A DNA stretch of 64,000 nucleotides from Phaeospirillum sp. Lineage in GTDB: Bacteria > Pseudomonadota > Alphaproteobacteria > Rhodospirillales > Magnetospirillaceae. Shown piece by piece: positions 29,129 through 36,823 of the stretch (its first letter is position 1; each line of letters starts with the position of its first letter). The stretch spans positions 19,693-83,692 of the forward strand of contig JAVBXM010000165.1 in the NCBI GenBank assembly GCA_030824585.1, read 5' to 3'. Both the position numbers and the translations under genes were made by a program. The notes beneath the pieces are model-generated. The model was not told where the DNA came from and did not search any database. It saw only the letters and a program-made list of their open reading frames with translations.

Positions 29129-29152
29129 GATCAACCCTCATAGATTTTTACA

Positions 29153-29167
29153 AAAGGTATAACCTAA
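29153..29167. promoter_or_regulatory. Candidate GntR operator AAAGGT-ATA-ACCTAA
   Basis: Upstream of idi; palindromic AGGT-N3-ACCT. Confidence 0.5.
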
Positions 29168-29258
29168 TACCATTATCGTCAATGGATTTTGGGATCAGGA
29201 TCGGAGCGGTTCTCGTCATCCTGTGGGTGCCATATTGGGAGGCCCTGTCGCCTTGACA

Positions 29259-29273
29259 ATAGGTATGACCTTA
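29259..29273. promoter_or_regulatory. Candidate GntR operator ATAGGT-ATG-ACCTTA
   Basis: In the divergent idi/ABC intergenic region. Confidence 0.5.
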
Positions 29274-29457
29274 TATAGGTTAGTTGTAACTCTGGTGTTG
29301 CGGAGGTTGGTATCGCTTCCGGACGAAAGGGAGGGCATGATCGGGTATTGAGGAGATAACTGGCCGAGCGGAAATGTATCGGCGAGGGGATGTCTGAATA
29401 TATTTGTTTGTGTATAAAAATAAAAAATACCAATAACGTCCAGATCAGGAGAGGGCC

Positions 29458-30513
29458 ATGTCTATCTCAATCGGCGTCCAGCGAATGGCTGGGCGTGTTG
29501 TGGCGCTGCTTATTTATTTCTATGTGTTGCTATCCATGGTCCCTGCGTCTGCGGCAGACGTCAGGGTTGGTCTGGCAAATACGTCAAGCGATGTCGCGTT
29601 CTTCATTGCTGACAAGAAGAAATATTTTCAGGAGGAGGGAGTCTCGGTCACCTTCACTCCATTCGATACGGGATCGAAGATGATCGCTCCGCTCAGCACG
29701 GGGCAATTGGACGTTGGTGCTGCCGCTCCGTCCTCAGCTCTCTACAACGCTGTCGCTCGCGGGGTCGATCTGCGGATCGTTGCCGATAAGGGGCAAACTC
29801 CGCCAGGTTACGGCTATCAGCCTTTGCTGGTCCGCAAGGATCTGTGGGACAGCGGCAAGGTCCGGACGCTTGCCGACCTGAAGGGCCGGAAGATCGCCGC
29901 GGGTGGCGTGGGCATCAGCACCTCGGTGACCCTTAACGAGGCTCTCGTGAAGGGCGGGTTGAGCTCGACGGACGTTTCGACCGTGACCATGGGGTACCCT
30001 CAGCACATGATCGCCCTTCAGAATGGCGCCGTGGATGCCTCCCTGACCGTGGAACCCACCGCGACGCTGGCCGTCAACCGCGGTATCGCTGTGCGCATGA
30101 TGGGGGATGACGAGATCTACCCTTACCACCAGCTTTCGGTGGTTTTTTTCTCCGCTGACTTCATCAAGAAGCGGCCGAAGGAGGCGAAAGGCTTCATTCG
30201 TGCCTATATCCGCGCCGTCAGGGACTACAACGATGCGCTTCGTGACGGGCGACTCGCCGGCTCCGGTGCCGAGGAGATCGTCTCGATATTGACTGAATAC
30301 AGTGTCATCAAGGATCCGGCGATCCTACGCGCCATGATCTCGCATGGCTATGATCCCGATGCCCGGTTGAATATCGCGAGTCTCAGAAAGGATCTCGATT
30401 TCTTCAGGTCGCAGGGCTTGATCCAGGGAGAGGTCAGCATCGAGAAGGTTGTCGATTCCAGCATCGTCGAAGGCGCCTTGGCCGAGCTTGGGCCCCACAA
30501 CAAGCGTCAATAG
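29458..30513 (+). CDS. NitT/TauT-type ABC transporter substrate-binding protein
   Basis: Signal peptide; VRVGLANTSSDVAFFIADKKKYFQEEGVSVTFTPFDTGSKMIAPLSTGQLDVGAAAPSSALYNAVARG. Confidence 0.88.
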   Translation: MSISIGVQRMAGRVVALLIYFYVLLSMVPASAADVRVGLANTSSDVAFFIADKKKYFQEEGVSVTFTPFDTGSKMIAPLSTGQLDVGAAAPSSALYNAVARGVDLRIVADKGQTPPGYGYQPLLVRKDLWDSGKVRTLADLKGRKIAAGGVGISTSVTLNEALVKGGLSSTDVSTVTMGYPQHMIALQNGAVDASLTVEPTATLAVNRGIAVRMMGDDEIYPYHQLSVVFFSADFIKKRPKEAKGFIRAYIRAVRDYNDALRDGRLAGSGAEEIVSILTEYSVIKDPAILRAMISHGYDPDARLNIASLRKDLDFFRSQGLIQGEVSIEKVVDSSIVEGALAELGPHNKRQ

Positions 30514-30519
30514 GGGGGA

Positions 30520-31371
30520 ATGCAGATGAATCTGGTAGCCGATGTCCGGCCAACGGAGTACGAGGCCTCGGCCGTCTCCCCGGCCAAGATCCGAATCAAT
30601 GACCTGCGCAAGGAGTTCAGGGCCAAGGCGGGCAAGGCCTTTGTCGCGCTTGACGGAATTTCCGTTGATATCGACGCGGGGACCTTCTTCGTCATTGTCG
30701 GCCCCAGCGGTTGTGGCAAGACGACCCTTCTGCGGATTCTGGGGGGATTGGAGGCCCCGTCCTCCGGGTCTGCGGTCATTCGCCAGTCCCAGCCGGACAA
30801 GCCGCTCAATTCCATGGTTTTCCAGGGGGACTCGATCTTTCCCTGGATGACGGTATGGGACAATGCCGCCTATGGGCTGACCTTGCGCAACGTTCCCAAG
30901 GGCGAGATCAGGGATATTGTGGGACATTATCTCGAGCGGACCCATTTGACCAAATTCGCCCATGCCTATCCGCATCAGCTTTCCGGCGGCATGCGCCAGC
31001 GCGTCTCCATCGCCCGGGCCTTCGCCAACGATCCGGAAGTGCTGCTGATGGATGAGCCGTTCTCGGCGCTGGATGAGCAGAACAAGACCATTCTTCAGCA
31101 GGAGCTGCTCCGGATCTGGGAGGAGCACAAGAAGACCGTTCTTTTCATCACCCACAGCGTCGACGAGGCGGTGACCCTTGGCGATAAGATCATGGTGATG
31201 ACGGCCCATCCCGGTCGAGCCAAGGCGGTGATCGATGTTCCCTTCGCACGCCCGCGAAGCGTTCTCGAACTGCGTTCAACGCCGGAATACGGCGAGCTCG
31301 TCTACAGAATTTGGGGATATCTCCGCGAGGAGGTCCAGCAGGCAAGGGCCGAAGCGGATGGGGAGAAGTGA
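30520..31371 (+). CDS. NitT/TauT-type ABC transporter ATP-binding protein
   Basis: VGPSGCGKTTLLRILGGLEAP; LSGGMRQRVSIARAFANDPEVLLMDEPFSALD. Confidence 0.93.
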   Translation: MQMNLVADVRPTEYEASAVSPAKIRINDLRKEFRAKAGKAFVALDGISVDIDAGTFFVIVGPSGCGKTTLLRILGGLEAPSSGSAVIRQSQPDKPLNSMVFQGDSIFPWMTVWDNAAYGLTLRNVPKGEIRDIVGHYLERTHLTKFAHAYPHQLSGGMRQRVSIARAFANDPEVLLMDEPFSALDEQNKTILQQELLRIWEEHKKTVLFITHSVDEAVTLGDKIMVMTAHPGRAKAVIDVPFARPRSVLELRSTPEYGELVYRIWGYLREEVQQARAEADGEK

Positions 31372-31374
31372 CAA

Positions 31375-32214
31375 ATGACCACCATTCAAAGAATGCAGTG
31401 GCGGGTTCGGGTCGCCCAATCATGGAGTCTTACCCTGAGGAGGCTGACCACCATCCAACCGGCCAAGCGTGATCGCCTGATCGGCTTGCTGTCGCCTTTC
31501 GTACTGATGTTGCTATGGGAGTGGGCGGCCCGGGCGGGCCTGATCGACATCCGCTTCTTTCCCGCTCCCAGTCAGATTTTCGGTACCTTCGTCAAGATGG
31601 CGGAGGACGGCACTCTGTGGGCCAATACATGGGCCAGCCTGCAACGCCTGTTCTGGGGGGCCTTGCTCGGGGGCATTCCGGCGTTGGTGCTTGGGGTCGC
31701 CATGGGGCTGTTCCGTCCGTTGCGGGCCGCCATCGACCCGCTGGTGGCACTGACCTACCCCATTCCAAAAAGTGCCATCCTGCCCCTCATCCTGCTTATC
31801 TTTGGCTTGGGCGAGGCGTCGAAAATCGTGATGGTGGCCATTGGCGTCTTCTATCCGATCTGTATCAACGCAACGGCCGGCGTGCTGGAAATCAACAAGA
31901 TCTATCTGGATGTCGGACGGAACTTTCGGGCGACCCGCTGGCAGACGTTCCGGACGGTGGCGCTTCCCGGAGCGTTGCCTTTCATCATGTCCGGCCTGAA
32001 GCTGGGGGTCGGAATGGGGTTGATCCTGATTGCCATCGCCGAAATGATCGGAGCCAAGAGCGGACTGGGCTTCATGATCTGGAACGCCTGGGAAATCCTG
32101 GCGGTGGAGATGATGTATATCGGCCTGATCATGGTTGCCCTGATCGGTTATCTGTTCAACATGCTGCTGACCGAATTGGAGCAGGTGCTGATACCGTGGA
32201 AGGCGGATAAATGA
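31375..32214 (+). CDS. NitT/TauT-type ABC transporter permease
   Basis: LLWEWAARAGLIDIRFFPAPSQIFGTF...EASKIVMVAIGVFYPICINATAG. Confidence 0.92.
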   Translation: MTTIQRMQWRVRVAQSWSLTLRRLTTIQPAKRDRLIGLLSPFVLMLLWEWAARAGLIDIRFFPAPSQIFGTFVKMAEDGTLWANTWASLQRLFWGALLGGIPALVLGVAMGLFRPLRAAIDPLVALTYPIPKSAILPLILLIFGLGEASKIVMVAIGVFYPICINATAGVLEINKIYLDVGRNFRATRWQTFRTVALPGALPFIMSGLKLGVGMGLILIAIAEMIGAKSGLGFMIWNAWEILAVEMMYIGLIMVALIGYLFNMLLTELEQVLIPWKADK

Positions 32215-32606
32215 CGAGTGTCGGCGAGCAACGGGGCGAGGTCCGGGATATGTGGACCCGGACCGGTGAACTGACGCTGGTTACCTCGGCCCGTGTTCCT
32301 CTATGCCAGGCCGAGGATTCCTGTCTGTTCGCGTTCAGGCCGGAGGACGGCGGCGACGAAGTCATCGCCGTCCGTGTCGGGCGGGTGGATGGGGCGGACA
32401 GTCAGCCGCTTGTCATTATTCATCACTTCGACCGGGTCGCGGATGTGGTCGGCAGCCTGGGCGCTGGCCCGGGGCCTCTGCAGGCCGCGGTTCGTCGGCT
32501 TGCCGAGGCCGGAGGCGGCCTTCTTCTTCTGTCCCCCCGCTCCGAGAGGTGGCTGGCCGGCCTGGCCGACGAGATTCTCACCATGCTTCCTGCGTCGATC
32601 CCATGA
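32211..32606 (+). CDS. Short degenerate GTP cyclohydrolase II-like protein lacking Zn-ligand cysteines, copy 2
   Basis: TSARVPLCQAEDSCLFAFRPEDGGDEVIAVRVGRVDGADSQPLVIIHHFDRVADVVGSLGAGPGPLQAAVRRLAEAGGGLLLLS; paralogous to 8053-8511. Confidence 0.7.
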   Translation: MTSVGEQRGEVRDMWTRTGELTLVTSARVPLCQAEDSCLFAFRPEDGGDEVIAVRVGRVDGADSQPLVIIHHFDRVADVVGSLGAGPGPLQAAVRRLAEAGGGLLLLSPRSERWLAGLADEILTMLPASIP

Positions 32607-33091
32607 CAGACTCCTTGCGCCACGCCCTCGCCTTCCTCGAGGCGCACCACGTCATGGCCCTGGCCCTGGCCGTGGACGGATATCCGCATTGCTGTTCGCT
32701 GATGTATGCCAACCAGGGCTTCACCCTTTATTGGGTTTCGGACCCCGCGACCCGGCATTCCACCATCGTCGATGCCCTGCCGGAAACCGAGGCCGGGGTG
32801 ACGGTCGCGCCCGACTACCAGCATTTCGGAGATATCCGAGGCCTGCAGATGTTCGGCACGGCGGCACGGGTGTCCAGCCCGGCCGAGGTGGAGGCGGCCA
32901 TGTCGGCGTTGAAGGGGCGCTTCAGCCTGTTCCGGGAATTCAGCCGCGCCCCGGTCGCCGTCGCCGCCGCCATGGCCAGGGCCAGGGTCTACCGATTCAG
33001 GCCCCATACGGCGGTTTTCATCGACAATACCGCCGGGTTTGGAACCAAGGCGAAATTCACCACCAAGGAGCTTGCATCCGTCGGCGGCTAG
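32603..33091 (+). CDS. PNPOx-like FMN-binding split-barrel protein, copy 2
   Basis: MTDSLRHALAFLEAHHVMALALAVDGYPHCCSLMYANQGFTLYWVSDPATRHSTIVDA; ATG overlaps the upstream TGA. Confidence 0.75.
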   Translation: MTDSLRHALAFLEAHHVMALALAVDGYPHCCSLMYANQGFTLYWVSDPATRHSTIVDALPETEAGVTVAPDYQHFGDIRGLQMFGTAARVSSPAEVEAAMSALKGRFSLFREFSRAPVAVAAAMARARVYRFRPHTAVFIDNTAGFGTKAKFTTKELASVGG

Positions 33092-33100
33092 GGGGGCTTC

Positions 33101-34291
33101 GTGTCGAGACAAATCGTCGTCGCCATCGGTGGCGTGTCGGCGATGCTGAGTCTCAGCATCGGGATGCGTCAGAGTTTTGGCCTGTTCATGGCTCCCATCA
33201 CCCAGGCCATCGGGCTGAATACGACCGAATACACCTTGGCCATCGCGGTTCAGAACATGGCCTGGGGGCTGACCGCTCCCTTCATAGGCTGGTTGTGCGA
33301 CCGGTTCGGGTCCCTGGGGGTGATGATCATCGGCGCTCTGCTGTATGCCGCCGGTCTCATCGTCACCATCCATGCCACGGGTGTCGGTACCCTGCTGCTG
33401 GGAACAGGGGTTCTGGTCGGGCTGGCCCTGTCATGCACAGGGTCGAGCATCGCCATGAGCATCGCCGCCCGCGTGACCCATGAAAACCGGCGCAGCACGG
33501 TTCTCGGGCTGGTAACCGGACTGGGGTCCTTGGGAACGTTCCTGGCGGCCCCCATGGCCCAGCAGCTGATGGCGTCCGAGGGCTGGAAAGCGGCGTTATG
33601 GAGCTTCACCGCTCTGGCGCTCCTGATGCTGCCATTCGCCGTAATGGCGGGAGCCGTGGACCGGAGTACTTCCGGCCGGTCGGCCGGTCAGCCTGTAGCG
33701 GCCCTGCTGCCGGTGCTTATCCAGGCATCGACGCACCGCGGCTACGTGGTGACCGCCCTGGCCTTCTTCGTTTGCGGCCTGCAACTGGTGTTCATTACCA
33801 CCCACTTGCCCAATTACCTGTCCATCTGCGGCCAGGACCCCATGCTCGGTGCCCAGGCCATCGCGGTGTTGGGGGGATTCAACGTCATCGGAGCCTGCGT
33901 GTTCGGCTGGCTCGGGGGGCGCTATCCGAAGCACCTGCTGCTGGGCGGTGTCTATATCGCCCGGTCGATGGCGGTGGCGCTCTATTTCCTGGTTCCACCG
34001 ACTCCCGCCAGCACCCTGATATTCGCCTCGGCCATGGGCTTTTTGTGGCTGGGGGTGGTGCCGCTGGTCAACGGCTTGGTGGCACAGATGTTCGGACTTC
34101 GGTTCATGGCCACGTTGACCGGCCTTGCCTTTCTCAACCACCAGCTTGGGTCATTCCTGGGTGCTTGGGGCGGAGGCATGATCTTCGACGCCTTCGGCTC
34201 CTATGACATGGCTTGGCGCTTTGGCGTCCTGATCGGCCTGGTTGCCGGCCTGGCGCAAATGCTGATGCCATCCCCCCACCCGCGAGGCTGA
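33101..34291 (+). CDS. MFS transporter
   Basis: MRQSFGLFMAPITQAIGLNTTEYTLAIAVQNMAWGLTAPFIGWLCDRFGSLGVMIIGALLYAAGL. Confidence 0.88.
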   Translation: MSRQIVVAIGGVSAMLSLSIGMRQSFGLFMAPITQAIGLNTTEYTLAIAVQNMAWGLTAPFIGWLCDRFGSLGVMIIGALLYAAGLIVTIHATGVGTLLLGTGVLVGLALSCTGSSIAMSIAARVTHENRRSTVLGLVTGLGSLGTFLAAPMAQQLMASEGWKAALWSFTALALLMLPFAVMAGAVDRSTSGRSAGQPVAALLPVLIQASTHRGYVVTALAFFVCGLQLVFITTHLPNYLSICGQDPMLGAQAIAVLGGFNVIGACVFGWLGGRYPKHLLLGGVYIARSMAVALYFLVPPTPASTLIFASAMGFLWLGVVPLVNGLVAQMFGLRFMATLTGLAFLNHQLGSFLGAWGGGMIFDAFGSYDMAWRFGVLIGLVAGLAQMLMPSPHPRG

Positions 34292-34347
34292 ACCTCTCCA
34301 CCGCGTCAGAATCGGCTTGACGAGTATGGCGTTGCTGTATATGGGTA

Positions 34348-34362
34348 TTAGGTAAGACCAAT
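34348..34362. promoter_or_regulatory. Candidate GntR operator TTAGGT-AAG-ACCAAT, merging into palindrome AAGACCAA-TGT-TTGGTCTT (34354-34372)
   Basis: Upstream of ubiD3; perfect 8-3-8 palindrome. Confidence 0.5.
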
Positions 34363-34426
34363 GTTTGGTCTTAGTTTTCTACGCGCGGGCCGATCAGAAT
34401 GCCCGCCAACGCTTAAGGAGAAGGCC

Positions 34427-35944
34427 ATGGATGGCGATAGGAAGGTTTCGGCCGAGAAGGAAATCAGCTGCCTGGGCGACTGGATGGCGCAGGTCGAGGC
34501 GATCGGTGAGCTCAAGCGCATCACCGCTCCGGTGGACTCGGATCTGGAAATGGGGTCCATCACCTACATGAACGGCAAGACCGTCGGCGGTCCCACCCTG
34601 CTGTTTGAGAACATCAAGGGGTATCCGGGCGGCAGGCTGCTGTTCAATCCTTATGGCACCAGCCTCAATCGCGTCGCCATTTCGATCCGCGAGGAGATGG
34701 GCAAGAGCCCGATCGAATACGTCCAGATTCTGGCGGAGAAGATGAAGCGGCGTATTCCGCCGAAGTTCATCGATGCCAAGGACGCACCGGTCAACCAGAA
34801 CATCGATCGCGACGGCAAGGTCAACGTCAACAAGTTCCCGGCGCCGAAGATGTGGCCGCGGGACGGCGGCAAGTACATCGGCACCGCCGATTCGGTGATC
34901 ACCCAGGATGCCAACAGCGGCCGCATCAACATGGGTACCTACCGGCAGATGATCAAGAGCGACAAGGAAGTCGGCTTCTATGCCTCGCCCGGCAAGGATG
35001 CCGTCCTGGACCGCGAGACTTGGTGGGTGCAGGGCAAGCCGGCGCCGGTGGCGGCGGTCTATGGCCAGGATCCGCTGCTGTTCCTGACCTCGGCCACCTC
35101 GTTTCCCAAGGATGTGTCCGAGTACGAGTTCGCCGGCGGCATCAACGGTGCACCCATCGAGGTGTTCAAGAGCGACGTCACCGGCCTGACCCTGCCGGCC
35201 AATGCCGAGATCATCATCGAGGGCTTTTCCTACCCCGACAAGACCTTCGAGGAGGGGCCGTTCGGCGAGTTCACCGGCTATTACGGCCGGCCCGGCGGTG
35301 CCACGCCCTATATCGAAATCAAGGCGATCCGCTATCGCAACAACCCCATCGTGACCAGCGCCCTGATGGCGGACTTCCCGTCCAACGAGTGCGGCACCAT
35401 GTGGGCGATGGCCAAGGCCGCCAAGGTGTGGAACGACCTCAACGCGCTGGGCGTGCCCGGCATCAAGGGCGTGTGGTCCCCGCCCGAAGGGGCCGGCTGG
35501 GGCATGACCGTGGTCTCCATCGAGCAGAAGTACGCCGGCCACGCCGCCCAGGTCATGGCGCTGGCGGCCCAGTGCATGGGCGGTGCCTATTTCACCAAGT
35601 ACGTGGTCGTCGTCGATGACGACGTGGACCCCACCAACCTGTCCGAGGTGGTGTGGGCGATGGTCACCCGGTCTCGGCCGGCGCAGACCATCGAGATTCT
35701 GCGCGAAACCTGGAGCACCTATCTCGATCCCAGCCTGAACCCGCCGGAAATCCGCCCGTGGGGTTCCAAGTGCCTGATCAACGCCTGCAAGGAGTTCAAG
35801 AACCTGAACGTGTTCTCGCCTCGCAACCTGCTGAAGAAGGAAATGTACGAGCAGGTCTGCACCCGCTGGGCCGAGTTGGGCTTTGAAGGCAAGCCGCCGA
35901 AGATCACCAACTTCGAGCCTTTCAAGGGGGCTCATATCGGCTAG
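34427..35944 (+). CDS. ubiD: UbiD-family decarboxylase, copy 3
   Basis: RINMGTYR and EEGPFGEFTGYYGRPGG; RBS AAGGAGAAGG before ATG at 34427. Confidence 0.92.
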   Translation: MDGDRKVSAEKEISCLGDWMAQVEAIGELKRITAPVDSDLEMGSITYMNGKTVGGPTLLFENIKGYPGGRLLFNPYGTSLNRVAISIREEMGKSPIEYVQILAEKMKRRIPPKFIDAKDAPVNQNIDRDGKVNVNKFPAPKMWPRDGGKYIGTADSVITQDANSGRINMGTYRQMIKSDKEVGFYASPGKDAVLDRETWWVQGKPAPVAAVYGQDPLLFLTSATSFPKDVSEYEFAGGINGAPIEVFKSDVTGLTLPANAEIIIEGFSYPDKTFEEGPFGEFTGYYGRPGGATPYIEIKAIRYRNNPIVTSALMADFPSNECGTMWAMAKAAKVWNDLNALGVPGIKGVWSPPEGAGWGMTVVSIEQKYAGHAAQVMALAAQCMGGAYFTKYVVVVDDDVDPTNLSEVVWAMVTRSRPAQTIEILRETWSTYLDPSLNPPEIRPWGSKCLINACKEFKNLNVFSPRNLLKKEMYEQVCTRWAELGFEGKPPKITNFEPFKGAHIG

Positions 35945-35953
35945 TCGTGCCGC

Positions 35954-35979
35954 CCGGCCCGGCGGAGACGCCGGGCCGG
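35954..35979. terminator. 11-bp perfect hairpin CCGGCCCGGCG/CGCCGGGCCGG between ubiD3 and ubiX2
   Basis: Read directly; no poly-T. Confidence 0.5.
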
Positions 35980-36007
35980 CCTTTCCGGGTTACCGCAGGA
36001 GATCGAG

Positions 36008-36595
36008 ATGACCCTACCTCTGGTTGTGGCAATCACCGGTGCGACCGGTGTCATCTATGGCGTCGAGATTCTCCGGGCGCTGAAAGACATCGGCCACCCG
36101 ACGCACCTGATCCTCAGTGAGGCGGCGGTCCGCAATTTCGAAATCGAGACGGATATCGATGTCGCCGATGTCGCCGCCCTGGCCGACGTCGTTCACAGCA
36201 CCAGGAATCTCGGCGCCTCCGTCGCCAGCGGGTCGTTCAAGACCAAAGGGATGGTGGTGGCTCCCTGCTCGATCAAGTCGCTTTCGGGAATTGCCAATTC
36301 CTTTAACGACAATCTGGTGGTGCGTGCCGCCGACGTCTGTCTCAAGGAGCGTCGGCGGCTGGTTCTGATGGTGCGGGAAACGCCACTGCACAAAGGACAT
36401 CTCGATCTCATGAGCCGATGCGCCGAGTTGGGAGCGACCATACTGCCCCCCATGCCGGCATTCTATCACGGTCCGCAGACCATCAAGGAAATAGTCAACC
36501 AAAGTGTTGGAAAGACACTCGACCAGTTCGATATCGAGCATAATTTATTCCACCGTTGGAGCGGCAAGATGGACATGAAGCCGGCTCCCATCTGA
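36008..36595 (+). CDS. ubiX: UbiX flavin prenyltransferase, copy 2
   Basis: VAITGATGVIYGVEILRALK; SGSFKTKGMVVAPCSIKSLSGI; RETPLHKGHLDLM; PPMPAFYHGPQT. Confidence 0.93.
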   Translation: MTLPLVVAITGATGVIYGVEILRALKDIGHPTHLILSEAAVRNFEIETDIDVADVAALADVVHSTRNLGASVASGSFKTKGMVVAPCSIKSLSGIANSFNDNLVVRAADVCLKERRRLVLMVRETPLHKGHLDLMSRCAELGATILPPMPAFYHGPQTIKEIVNQSVGKTLDQFDIEHNLFHRWSGKMDMKPAPI

Positions 36596-36823
36596 CTGCC
36601 GTCAGCATATCATTCTGAACATTCTGCATTTCTGCGGCCCACCTCCCACCATTATTGGCCGCTAACTTGGGGGTGGCGTGAGTTACGTCTTCGTTCCATG
36701 CCACCTCCATTATTTACGCGAATAACTTAATTGCATGGGGCCATCCTTATCCGCTTTAGCGCAGAGAGGCGGCAGCGGCGAGAAGAGGGACGGTGCCGTC
36801 GTTGGAATTGGGCGAGGCAAGAC

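Noticed and set aside
34361-34427. ATG at 34361 as ubiD3 start
   Set aside because: It lies inside the operator palindrome; ATG at 34427 has a strong RBS and starts where UbiD homology begins.
34394-35935. 513-aa minus-strand ORF
   Set aside because: Antisense of ubiD3 over its full length; no recognisable domain; sense strand has UbiD catalytic motifs and an RBS.
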